A stretch of 64,000 nucleotides of DNA from Anodontia alba (taxonomy: Eukaryota; Mollusca; Bivalvia; Lucinida; Lucinidae), in the NCBI GenBank assembly GCA_964016985.1, contig OZ024827.1, positions 113,385,953-113,449,952 on the forward strand, in the 5' to 3' direction. Of the stretch, positions 54,312 to 64,000 are shown one piece after another (position 1 is the first letter of the stretch; the number at the start of each line of letters is the position of its first letter). A program made the translations under genes and the position numbers. Under the pieces are notes generated by a model that saw only the letters and a list, made by a program, of their open reading frames with translations, did not search any database and had not been told where the DNA came from.

Positions 54312-54586
54312 TCATGAAAACATTCCTATATAATTTTGACCCCCTTAAACCCCACTTTTATATAGTAAAACTGGGGTTTACATGAGTATGCATTATTTTT
54401 CTTATTTCTACTCAAAACATAGATTGTGGGTACTCGTCAGAACCGCCTCGCTGAGGCGGTTCTAACGAGTACCAACAATCTGTGTTTTGAGCAGAAATAT
54501 GAAACATATCAGAATTTTTTATCTGAAAATTCAGTTTTTGGAGGTGAAATTTTCTATATATTTGAATAGGCGTGTTTTCGTAATGA
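54312..54586. mobile_element. MITE family M2 with perfect-looking hairpin core
   Basis: TCATGAAAACATTCC and GGCGTGTTTTCGTAATGA ends. The core hairpin 54406-54496 (arms of about 45 nt, few mismatches) includes CAAAACATAGATTGTGGGTA and AGAACCGCCTCGCTGAGGCG. Shares GTAAAACTGGGGTTTACA with the copy at 53222. Confidence 0.85.
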
Positions 54587-54934
54587 GAGCACTGTTGTTT
54601 GCGAAGCTGCATACGTCAAGGCAAATAGTCTGTTCATGAGCTTTAAAATGTGTTTTCTGGTAAAACCGCATTTTTAGCCACAAATATTTTTCATAGATTA
54701 AAGTAGACACATCCCCTTATTTCAGTTTTGGTTGATTATATGCTAAAAAGAAAGGCATGTGACTAGAAAGTCCAGTACGGAGAACCTCACTAAAATATTC
54801 CAAATACTTGTAGTTTTTTGAGATCTAAAGTTTTGGAGAGTTTAAGTTGTTAAGAATATTTTGAATGCATGTATTCACGTGTTCTTTAAATAAAGGAAAC
54901 AACAGAGATGGCAGCCTCCTCCTCACGCTCGGTT
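54587..54934. other. No gene recognised
   Basis: AT-rich spacer. Confidence 0.4.
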
Positions 54935-55317
54935 TGATATCTCTATATTGAAAACGGAAAGCTTACTACTAGGTTTTACGACAAACGGGACTTCAATTTT
55001 CCCATTGTTAACATTACATTCCTGAGCAGTAATATCCCTTCTGCACCAGTATACGGCGTTTACGTTTCAGTTAATCCGTAATATCCCATCTGCACCAGTA
55101 TACGGCGTTTACGTCTCACAGTTAATCCGTTATGCCAGAGCCTGTTCAAATTATCAGGACTTCAATGCTCACTAGGTTGTTGAGCCAGGGGTATCAAAAA
55201 ACCAAACTTGTAGCAACACATAAGAAGCTCTATGGGAAACATCATGATCTGGTCAATCCCTACAATGTGGCGGTTTCCAGTATTGTTTCTGATGTTTTTG
55301 CCAATGACGAGCCATAA
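54935..55317 (+). pseudogene. RT C-terminal fragment of a second PLE family
   Basis: Reads YIENGKLTTRFYDKRDFNFP, IVNITFLSSNIPSAPVYGVY, VSVNP/SQLIRYARACSNYQ and KLYGKHHDLVNPYNVAVSS. It matches the block order of the Naiad RT (SNGTVSTKIYDKRDDFDF, SYGVYISQLIRFARASS) but is clearly a different family. A 51-bp tandem duplication (55026-55128) sits inside. No catalytic motifs remain. Confidence 0.7.
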
Positions 55318-55800
55318 GAAGACTTCCAAAATCCCGGACATACCTACATTTCCTTCGTTCAGGCCTATGGGCATGGTGGACGAAGCTTGCTTACCAAGTA
55401 ATGCTTACTATCCGCGGACGCCTGATTACACCAATTATTCTGGAGTCCATGTCTGTTGATCTTGTAGCAACACATAAGAAGCTCTATGGGAGACATCATG
55501 ATCTAATCAATTCCCACAATGTAGCAGTTTCCGGAACTGTTTCTGATGTTTTGGCCAATGACGAGCCATAAGTAGACGTCCAAAATCCCGAACATACGCT
55601 TCTACCTACATTTCCTTCGTTCAGGCCTATGGGCATGGTGGGCGAAGCTTGCTTACCAAGTAATGCTTACAATCCGCGGACGCCTGATTACACCCTTTGT
55701 TCTTGAGTCCATGTCTGTTGATCTTAACATTCTGATTCGTCATTCGTTTACGGATTTATGAGTTTGGATTATGGCTTGGGTACCATGATCACAACTACCT
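55318..55800 (+). mobile_element. Tandem 3' ends of the second PLE family
   Basis: The block CTTGTAGCAACACATAAGAA ... CCTTCGTTCAGGCCTATGG ... GAGTCCATGTCTGTTGATCT occurs twice (about 55205-55460 and 55461-55740), so the 3' end is duplicated head to tail. The same tail occurs at 13920-14186. Confidence 0.8.
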
Positions 55801-55847
55801 TTTGCTCATACTTCATGAGGAACCGATGACATCATTGGTTCGTTTGA

Positions 55848-55902
55848 AAAATAAATAAATAAATAAATAAATAAAACTGTTTTTTTTTTTTTTTTTTTTT
55901 TA
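55848..55902. repeat. (AAAT)n and poly-T
   Basis: AAATAAATAAATAAATAAAT run followed by 22 T. Confidence 0.95.
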
Positions 55903-56833
55903 AATATTCAAGGAATGTATACAGAGAGAAACAGGTCTCTTCCATATTTATATGTTGGGGTTCGGTGCTTATACATTTTCATATTTAGTTTGACTTTTAA
56001 ATGAAAGTTAATTTAAAAAAAAAATCAAATTTAAGTCAAACATTAAAATTAATTTAAATTCCTGAAATTATTTTACTAAAATTATATATACATTCTGTGA
56101 TGATCTTTGAGAATGTAATTTTTAACAAATGTATTTATTTTGGTAAGTTTTTTTTCCAACACAAAGACCTGTATCTTGCATTTTTATTATTTATTTATTT
56201 ATTTATATTTATTTAATTTTTTTTTTAATTTAAATATATCAGTTTTCATCATTTTTTTAAAAAAAAAAAATCTGGCTTGACAAAGTCTTACAATTCAAAA
56301 GTAATAGAATACTTATTATTTTTATCAAAATTAACAGTCTGGAATAAAATGACTGGGATTTAAATAAATTTAAATTTCCAAGTAAAATCTAAAAGAACCA
56401 ATAACATAATACAATAGAGTATTGTGGGATAGCTTTTTCAGGAAGTATAAATAGCAGTACAAGTTACTATGACTTTGAATGCATGTAGCCTCTGAACCTT
56501 CAGGAATTTCCAAATAGGGTTTTCAGCACCATTGACATTTTACCAATATCTTTTGTTTGAAATATTCTGACATTAGGGAATGCGTCATCTCTTAGCTCAC
56601 GGCTGTTTTTATTTGTTTCAAGACACAATAAATATATACCTTTAAAATAAAATGGACATAATGAATCCTCCAATGTGTGGAATAACAAATGGAAAATGGC
56701 CAAAACTGTGTACATTTTAAACGCTCTAGATTATATTTTCAATTATAAATTCTACACGAAAAAAACATATTGTTGGTACTTATTTGAAGGTCATTGATAG
56801 GGCAATATTAATGAATACCCACAACTTACGTAG
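55903..56833. other. No gene recognised, very AT-rich
   Basis: Contains A and T runs and TTTA repeats near 56195. A single arm of the AAACATATTGTTGGTAC foldback motif lies near 56764, with its inverse (TACCCACAAC) near 56816. Confidence 0.45.
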
Positions 56834-57123
56834 TCCCGGTGTTAGTCTTACTCTTTGTTGCTTTGTGGTTTATTCTGCGAGGCGATTTGTATTGTTTGTT
56901 TGTTTTTTTTTTTTTTTTTTTTTTTTTTTTGTTGTTTTTTGTGTGTGTATATTTTCAGTCCTTTAAGCATTGCACTTACCTCGCTTGGGGAAGAGAGAGC
57001 TAATCTTAGTGTTTTTCGTACGTTTGTTCGATTTGCGCTTGTTTGTTTTTTGTTTCCTCTTCCTCTTGGTGTCTGGGAAGGGCTGTGATTGTGGCACTCC
57101 ATGGACTTTTCTTTTACATTTTT
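56834..57123 (+). mobile_element. Solo Naiad tail (T16), with poly-T expansion
   Basis: GTCCCGGTGTTAGTCTTACT to ATGGACTTTTCTTTTACATT, interrupted by a T run at 56900-56930. 5'-truncated. Confidence 0.88.
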
Positions 57124-57544
57124 ACAGACCTTTGAAAAGAAGAAACATGATAAGTATTTTATACTTGAAAAAAGGTGTGTTGTCTAACTGATAGTAAATA
57201 ATGTTACTATACACATGTTAAAATTAAATACAAATGTGGTTAAAAGGGGTTCAGAACCACGGTTATTTTGATCCAATATTCATGATACTGTAACTAGTTA
57301 CTTTGAATTGTGCAAACTGCACACGTGTTGTCGCGAAAAAAGGCATTGCTTAAATAACATATCAAGAAATATTGAACAAAGTGCTGGAGATCCTAGAGGC
57401 TTATAGAATTTTAGGAAACCGCCCCATTAGCACTCTCAGTGCTTTGATTTTTAGTTAGTGTAAGGGTAGGTGAGGACAGGAAAGGATTAGTGTACATTAG
57501 TGTTTACGATGATTGTACATGTATGTCAAAAGGTCGTGTCAATA
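57124..57544. other. No gene recognised
   Basis: AT-rich spacer without repeat or coding signal. Confidence 0.4.
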
Positions 57545-57745
57545 CTCAAGCTGGTTACGGTTAGTTATGTTCATTGTAAGGGTTAGGGTGAGATTAGAGT
57601 TCGGGTTAATGAACGTTATGGTTAGGGTAATCAGTTTAGGGTTTATTTTGATTATGGTAGAGTAAGGGTCATTGCAAATGTTAGTAATGTTAGTAGTGGT
57701 TAGGGTAAGTGTTAGTAAGAGAAGAATGGGGAATATCAAATCGAC
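57545..57745. repeat. Degenerate TTAGGG-like tract
   Basis: GGTTAGGGT, AGGGTTAGGGTGAG, TATGGTTAGGGTAATC, TTTAGGGTTTA and GGTTAGGGTAAG are scattered in a purine/thymine-biased stretch. Not a clean telomeric array. Confidence 0.5.
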
Positions 57746-59597
57746 GAAAATGTGTACTTCAAGATAAGACTAATACACTTTTAAGGGAGGCAACTCTACC
57801 AAAACTGTTTTATCTCCTTCAGAAAAGGCTGGTAAATTATTTCCACTAATAGGAGTTTGCTCGCAGGATCTAGTTCTTTTCTTTTGGATAGATTCCTTTT
57901 AAAAAGGGGATTCGTTTACATGAACGAAAAAGGGAAGTTATAAAAGTTGTCTCTCTTGTCAAAATGGCGGAATAAGTAGAAAGTGTATTCGTTGAACATA
58001 ACCTTTTCAGCCCTGAGTTTCTGAAATGGCCTCTTCCATCTTTGAATCTGGTCAGAGCACTATTCCACACAGGTATCTCAGTCGAAACTCAGCAGAATGG
58101 CAAACAGTCTAGATTCTAATGAGACGGCTTATTATGAGTCTCTTCAGGATCTACACGGTTTGCAAAAATCTTGTTTCTGTCTGCAGGGCTGTCAGGGCTA
58201 CACAACAAGAGGCCAGTACAAGAATAAGACAATTATTACACTGGTGGCGACATTGTAAATTATCAACAGCAATTTGATCGCATTGTAACAATGGCTCTTA
58301 TGCCAAATGCGAAAAGCACATTCCCAGCTCAGTCTGTGCATTCTGATCAAGGGCCCATCGCCCGACGTCATATTGCTCAAATACTGCGAGAGCTCAAGGA
58401 TACGTTATACCAGAGACGACACAAAGGCCTTCAGAAAAAAATCTATTACTAAAATCCTAATGAACTTATTTATAAATAGCATGTAATGCATAAGTTTGTG
58501 ATATGACATTATACTTATCTCGTGTTTCCAAGAGTTATTCATTGTATAATACGGTTGGATGCTTACGGTGCCAAAACCCTTGCTATAACAGCTTACAGGT
58601 GTCCAGATCTTGTGGTATTGTTGGATAAGTCGATTGATGTTTACTTACCATGACGTAGCATTGAATTACCATGTTTGGCAATAAAAAGACCACCGACGGT
58701 ATGGTCTGATGTATTCTTATTGGACTGCTCTTGCGGCCCTAATAGATAACTGATGCGGAATATATTGGCTACAGTAGGAAGAACAAATCTTGCCTACACA
58801 ATCATGTCATCATACTGTCAAAACATACGGCAAAATGTACATGTTCTTTTTTTTTTTTTTCTCGAGACACAAAAAGCCCCGTCTAAGAAAGGGTTCACTC
58901 TAGCAAGCATTTGCTCCTTTTTTTCGAGAGCTTGATGTCAGGAAAACAAGTCATTAAAGTTGTCTCCCTTACCTAAAAATGGCAGCGAAGTACCAGGTGT
59001 ATTCACTAACCTTAGTTGCATTAACCTTGTGTATATTGAGACATGGAAAGTATACAGCATTGCAGCCAATACGTCTTCGCAATTTGGGCGGAACCCTTGC
59101 TGCTCATCAAAGGGGTAAAGAGTTCATTTCATGAAGTTCTCATTATTTTAATGCCCATGTATAAACGACCAAGTCTGCCACAATGTGCATTCGTCAGACG
59201 CCGTCCATTCTGTGTTGTGTATTTCTAAATTCGGCGATATAGCATATCCACCCATTTAATGTGAAACTATTTTCGAATGCTTATTTGTGCGTGTACATCA
59301 CACGAGTATACGCCTGGTAAACATTCCCTTTCGTAAGTGAAAAATATAAAATATATAGACAGTTCATTTCTTCTTAGAAAATTCCATCACTTAGAACTTT
59401 ACGTAGCCTAGTGTTGATGTTGCAACAAGAGTAATGAAACGTTTTATAAACTTCATGTGCCGGCTAGTCGATTTATGCAGTTTGGTCCAGGACTTACATC
59501 GTGATCATATTTTGTGTTTTTCTTGTATTCTGGCTCAAGATTAACACCAAACACTTTGCATTGTTTCATCACTATGTTTATAATTATACATATTGTA
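57746..59597. other. No gene recognised; two related fragments
   Basis: 57900-58000 and 58900-59010 share AGTTGTCTC(T/C)CTT...AAAATGGC(G/A)G...GTGTATTC, a diverged repeat. 58085-58160 carries a MITE-type palindrome (AGACGGCTTATTATGAGTCT). No exon seen. Confidence 0.4.
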
Positions 59598-59608
59598 CAG
59601 TGATGGTT

Positions 59609-59904
59609 GGTCTCGGTGGCTAAGTTGGATGCGCCGTCCGACTAGACCAGGAGGTCGCGGGTTCAACCCCCGCCGAGGTCGGCAACATTCTTTCGTAGAG
59701 ATTGATCATGAAATATTTTCTACGGTCATTCTCTCCCTTCCGCTGATTCAAGAAGGGCAGTTGTCAGTTTCTGGCGAAAGAATGTGCACAATACTGGTTA
59801 ACCGCTTAGAGGACTAAGCCTGCCCAGTAAACGTGTGGTTAGGTAAACTGACCGCGCTCGACATGACCCCATTGGGTTGACTGGGCCGTAAAACCTCAAA
59901 CAAA
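59609..59904 (+). mobile_element. tRNA-derived SINE, full length, 11-bp target duplication
   Basis: The head GGTCTCGGTGGCTAAGTTGG holds the A box (TGGCTAAGTTGG); the B box is GGTTCAACCCC. The body runs to GGGCCGTAAAACCTCAAACA. Perfect CAGTGATGGTT duplications flank it (59598-59608 and 59905-59915). Family reference for the copies at 5070/7893 and 61644. Confidence 0.93.
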
Positions 59905-59915
59905 CAGTGATGGTT

Positions 59916-60279
59916 CACTGATGAGGTAAAGCCCCCACTTCCCGCCATCGACCCCTGTGCGGACCGAACATATGTTTTTAATTAGGAGCTGCAGCAGAAC
60001 TCATGGTGACAATTCGCGCGAGTGAAACTGATTTAAGACCCAAGTTGTTGTTTTTTCACAGGGCGATTCCTCTATTGCAGTTCTTTGCTGTGTGCCGGTG
60101 GTTATACATGTGGTGTTTCTTTCTTCATTGTTTGTTTCTCCTTCTATAGGTGCCTCGGGACGGTTGTGCTTCGTGATTGTAGCATTTCCTTGGTATGTTC
60201 ACTTATATTTTACACCCAGCACGTGCCTTCGACTGTGCAGCTTTGCATTTGCAGCGCAGTGAGAAAACCTACCTTCTGT
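59916..60279. other. Spacer with a diverged Naiad-tail-like piece
   Basis: 60148-60195 reads GTGCCTCGGGACGGTTGTGC then TTCGTGATTGTAGCATTTCC, which matches the minus strand of 17160-17200 and, more loosely, the Naiad tail terminus. Confidence 0.45.
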
Positions 60280-60430
60280 GTGCCCAATAGAGACAAATCA
60301 GCTCGCGCATCCGCACTCTCTGATCAAAGTCTTTACTGTCCGCATGGGCATCTTGCATCCTTGGCTATCCATAAGTCGCCCAGTAAAGATTTTGATCGGA
60401 CTGCTTGAATTCGCAGGCTGATATGAATCT
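60280..60430. repeat. M3-type MITE fragment
   Basis: AAATCAGCTCGCGCATCCGC at the left, TCGCAGGCTGATATGAATCT at the right. Confidence 0.55.
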
Positions 60431-61369
60431 GAATGTACGTTTTCTGACGTTGTAGTACATTTAATGTTATGGTTATAATTGTATATTCGTACTTCCACGG
60501 CTCGAACATCTTTGGAAGAATTTCCTAGGGACTCAAGAACGAGTTCGAATCAGCCAGGGTTAACAAGACTACGGTATTCGAGCCATTAAAGTTTTCTCTT
60601 CGCAGTATATATTATTATAGTCGAATTCTATCGCATAGACTGATGTCTGGAATTTGACAGGCGTCAATGAGAAAATTAGAGGGGTGATGGAGGAATTCAT
60701 GAGTAAAAGGGCACAATCACTAGACAGAAGAACTGCTGCTATCGGAGTTTGAATATACCATGAACTTCACCTCACTGAGTAATGCACGTACGTATACAGA
60801 TGACGTCACGTTTACTTTTCTTAAAATGGCAGCCGTAAATAATTTATATTAAATACTCTGCCGATTGTCTTGCTGCAGGAGGGAAAAGACATGTGCATTA
60901 TTTATGTTTTTCTTGATGATGAGTTTGATGTGCAGTCAAGAACGGATGCCAGGCTGATCGCTATATCCACTGAACCTAGTCGGTCCGGGATAAAAAAAAA
61001 GTTCAAGTACAGACACTGGATGTACGACAGAGTTAATTTCTGCTCAAGGTAAATAGTACCTGGCATCAACAAGCTGCAGTCGAACAAGTACACGTGGAAA
61101 CAACTAATGACAACTTGACTCTAACCAAGGGCTTCAATTTTAATCAATAAAATACCACACTAAATGGTATCAAAATCTTAATGGAGGTCAGTTGGGACCA
61201 GACCCCAAAACATGATTATTTATCAGTAAATAAGTATTCAAACAGTATGTACACTGTGAGATATGTAATATAATATAAAACAGTATGACAAATAAGCAAA
61301 CCCTGAAATAGTCATGTAATTCTTCTACCAGGTTACAGCATGTACACAGTAATAAATACATAAATTATA
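60431..61369. other. No gene recognised
   Basis: Short frames only. AAAATGGCAGCCG at 60822 follows a CRE-like TGACGTCA (60801-60808), but no sizeable ORF follows. Confidence 0.4.
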
Positions 61370-61598
61370 TTAACCAATTTCAGCCTAGCGTCCCATAAAA
61401 GGGACATTAGGAAAAAACGTAGACCCAGATCAGACGCCGCAGAACACGGCGTCTGATCAGGACCTACAATGTTTGCATTAAATACATGAATTTTTATAAA
61501 ACATGGTATTAATAAAAACTATTCAGACATCCCTTAATTGGAAACGAACAGGTCCAAAAAGTTATAATAGAAGAATCCACTAGGCATAAAAGGGTTAA
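61370..61598. mobile_element. TTAA-flanked MITE with palindromic core
   Basis: TTAA at both ends (61370-61373, 61595-61598). TAGACCCAGATCAGACGCCG and CGGCGTCTGATCAGGACCTA form an inner palindrome. Relatives at 32645 and 51840. Confidence 0.7.
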
Positions 61599-61643
61599 AA
61601 TCAGTATCACAGAATAACACTACTTCCAGTAGTAACCGATTGT

Positions 61644-61964
61644 TTTTGTTTCTGTTGAGGTTTTTGTTTTGTTTTGTGTTGAGGTTTTACTGCCCAGTCA
61701 ACCCAATGGGGTCATGTCGAGCGCAATCAGTTTACCTAACCACACGTTTACTGAGCAGGCTTAGTCCTCGAAGCGGTTAACCAGTACTGTGCACATTCTT
61801 TCGTCAGAAACTGACAACTGCCCTTCTTGAATCAGCAGAAGGGAGAGAATGACCGTAGAAAATATTTCATGATCAATCTCCACGAAAGAATGTCGGCGGG
61901 GGTCGAACTCGCGACCGCCTGGTCTCCAGTCGGACGTGTATCAAACTGAGCCACAGAGGCCGGC
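61644..61964 (-). mobile_element. tRNA-derived SINE, full length, 13-bp target duplication
   Basis: Reverse complement of the 59609 family. Flanks AGTAACCGATTGT (61631-61643) and AGTAATCGATTGT (61965-61977), one mismatch. The T-rich left end (TTTTGTTTTGTTTTG) is the tail. Confidence 0.92.
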
Positions 61965-62009
61965 AGTAATCGATTGTATAAGCCGGGTCATACAAAAAGG
62001 GCTTAATGT

Positions 62010-62210
62010 ATAGAACATTGAAGCCTCAGATCAGCCTGCCTACCTACTCGGACTAATCAAAGCCTTTACTATTCACTAGCTGATTCTTTAATAAACAAAG
62101 ATTGTGTAAACAAACAGTAAAAGTCCTGATCAGACTGCATGGATAGGCAGACTGATCTGGGCCTTTGCTGGGATGTACAGGCTGATCTGGGCATTCGCTG
62201 TTGGCATACG
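62010..62210. repeat. M3-type MITE
   Basis: CAGATCAGCCTGCCTACCTA at the left, then GATAGGCAGACTGATCTGGG and TACAGGCTGATCTGGGCATT at the right. Confidence 0.55.
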
Positions 62211-62243
62211 TGTTACATCCCCCTTCTTGTGTGACACGGCTCA

Positions 62244-62247
<4 letters not shown>

Positions 62248-62283
<36 letters not shown>
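62248..62283. repeat. Poly-A tract
   Basis: About 35 A in a row, directly before the start of the array-bearing element. Confidence 0.97.
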
Positions 62284-62285
<2 letters not shown>

Positions 62286-64000
62286 AACACAAGAGGACCA
62301 TGTAGATCCTACATCGCTCACCTAAGCAGACTTGCATACTACTATTTAAGTCTCAGCCAAGTTCACTGCTCTAAGAACTTTGCATAAATTTTATAGCCCT
62401 GCCACCTAGCGACCAGTTTCTTAAATGCATCATGACGGCGGTAACCAAAGGAACATTTCTGCCAAGTTATATTGAAATCACTCCAGTGGTTTCTGACGAA
62501 AAGATTTTTAAAGTGAACTCCCGGTGGTTTACTCTACTGACCGTTCTAAGCCGGTGGTCCCGGTGCTAGTCTTACTTTTTGCTTTGTGTTTATTCTACGA
62601 GGCGATTTGTGTTATGTCTTACCTTGTGTCATTTTGTTCTTGTGTTTTTCAGTCCTTTTAGCATTGCGATTACCTTGCTTGGGGAAGAGAGAGCTAATCT
62701 TAGTGCTTTTCGTACGTCTGTTCGATTTGTGCTTGTTTGGATTTGTCGGTTTCCTCTTCCTCTTGGTGTCTGGGAAGGGCTGCAGTTTGTGATTGTGGCA
62801 CGCCCTGGACTTTTCTCTTACCCTTTTTTTAAATAGCTATATAAGGAAAAGAAGCCCTGCACCAAAGCGGCCATTTCTGACGAATCATAACCGCTTGAAC
62901 AAATTTGGTAGAGGATCAACAAAAGGAACATTCCTGCCAAGTTATATTGAAATCTATTCAGTGGTTTCATAGAAGAAGGTTTTTAACGTTTTCTATTTAG
63001 ATATATAGGAAAAACCACGGCCCCCTGGCAGCCATGTATTTTGACCTGTCATGAGGGTTTGGACAATCTTGGAAGGTCATCAAAGCAACATTCCTGCCAA
63101 GTTACACTGAATTCTGTCCAGAGGCTTCTGACAATAAGAATTTTAAAGTTTTCTATATAGATATACAAGAAAAATAAGCTCCGCCCCCTGGCAGCCATGT
63201 TTTTTGACGAATCATGACGGCTTGAACAATCCTGGTAGAAGGTCACCAAAGAATTATTCCTGCCAAGTTATATTAAAATCAGTGTATTGGTTAATGACGA
63301 GAAAATTTTGAAAATTTTCTATATAGATATACAGGCAAAATAAGCTCCGCCACCAAGCGGCCATGTTTTTGACGCATCATGACGGCTTGATTAATCTTGG
63401 TAGAGGGTAACCGAAGAAACATTTCTGCCAAGTTTTATATAAGCACTCCACCCCGCCACCCCTACCCCTACCAAAAAAAGGCATGTCTTTTGACGATCAT
63501 GACCTCTTGAAACTGAGAGGGTCACCAAAGAAACCATCCAGTTATATTGAAATTGGCCAATTGGTTTATGACGAGAACATTTTCAAAGCTTTCTATATAG
63601 ATATACAGGGTTAACAAGTTCCGCCCCCTAGCGGCCATTTTTTATCGTATCATGACGGCTTGAACAATCTTGGTAGAGGGTCACCAAAGAAACAATTCAG
63701 CCAAGTTATATTGAATTGGTCCAGTGGTTTCTGACAAGTTTTTTTAAATTTTCTATATAGACATACAAGGAAAACAAGCCCTGCCCCACTTTGAATCGGT
63801 TCAACGGTTTCTTTCGAGAAGACATTTAAAGTTTTCTATACAGATAGATAGGGAAAATACGCCCCAACCCATAGCAGCCATGCTTCTTGACGAATCATGA
63901 CGACTTGAACAACCTTGGTAGAGGGTCATCAAAGAAACATTTCTACCAAGTTACACTGAAACCTGTGCATTGGTTTCTGACAAGTAGATATTTTTTTAAA
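62284..64000. repeat. Array-bearing element with ~160-bp units, runs off the window
   Basis: Opens with ACAAGAGGACCATGTAGATC and CTACATCGCTCACCTAAG, the usual start of such bivalve elements. Units (AATCATGACGGCTTGAACAA, AAGTTATATTGAAATC, TTTCTATATAGATATACAGG, CCCCTGGCAGCCATG) recur near 62425, 62880, 63050, 63212, 63375, 63495, 63650 and 63893. A Naiad tail is inserted at 62519-62830. Confidence 0.85.
62519..62830 (+). mobile_element. Solo Naiad tail (T17) inside the array
   Basis: TCCCGGTGGTTTACTCTACT to GCCCTGGACTTTTCTCTTAC plus T. No RT. It lies between two array units. Confidence 0.92.

Noticed and set aside
59609..59690. Possible tRNA gene (A and B boxes present)
   Set aside because: It is the head of a SINE with target duplications and recurs at 7893 and 61.9 kb; the cloverleaf is incomplete.
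60085..60408. 107-codon ORF as a gene
   Set aside because: Covers repeat fragments (a Naiad-like tail and an M3 MITE); no splice or family support.
62053..62337. 94-codon minus-strand ORF
   Set aside because: Contains a poly-Phe run from the poly-A tract plus MITE sequence.

Overview
This is AT-rich eukaryotic nuclear DNA with no bacterial gene layout: isolated exons, long microsatellites, minisatellite arrays and very dense transposons. Several repeats resemble those I know from bivalve genomes, including the arrays ending in GGTGAGCTAAAA and the tRNA-headed SINEs. One retroelement is a Naiad-clade Penelope-like element (PLE) with in-frame UGA codons, a trait reported for clams. I therefore think the source is a bivalve, probably a clam. 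That is inference, not proof.

Layout. 0-1.1 kb: a tandemly duplicated symmetrical exon on the minus strand. 1.3-4.4 kb: minisatellites and a foldback element. 5.1-8 kb: a LINE with an open 660-codon reverse transcriptase (RT), inserted inside a tRNA-derived SINE. 8-10.4 kb: a PHD-finger LINE ORF1 broken up by PLE tails. 10.9-16 kb: arrays and Naiad copy 1. 17-20 kb: hairpin-bearing repeats and MITEs. 20.3-25.4 kb: a decayed APE-type LINE. 25-32 kb: SINE, MITEs and two candidate host exons. 32.4-37.4 kb: two satellite-like arrays. 37.7-50.8 kb: a stack of nested retroelements. 51-64 kb: MITEs, SINEs, a second PLE family, solo Naiad tails and a final array running off the window.

The 37.7-50.8 kb stack is the centre of interest. 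A minus-strand BEL/Pao LTR retroelement appears as gag N-terminus (~50.8-50.4 kb), gag/zinc knuckle (~44.3-42.6 kb), protease (38.7-38.3 kb) and integrase (38.25-37.7 kb). Between its pieces sit Naiad copies. One has an N-terminal GIY-YIG endonuclease, then an inverted Naiad copy, then its own CxC-RT half. A long-TIR DNA element with near-perfect 8-bp target duplications sits in the gag, and a SINE with a perfect 12-bp duplication sits in one Naiad tail.

The Naiad reading frame has in-frame UGA codons, one shared by two independent copies and one in the CxC motif. At the end of the RT there is a hairpin with the full SECIS layout: ATGA/TGA quartet, helix, apical AA. This SECIS candidate overlaps the stop codon, and the UAA itself supplies the apical AA. 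At least 17 copies or fragments of the Naiad 3' tail lie in the window, most without RT. The tail carries long open frames on both strands.

No complete host gene, rRNA, true tRNA or CRISPR array was found. Several host-like exons are seen only as fragments, so their genes cannot be named.
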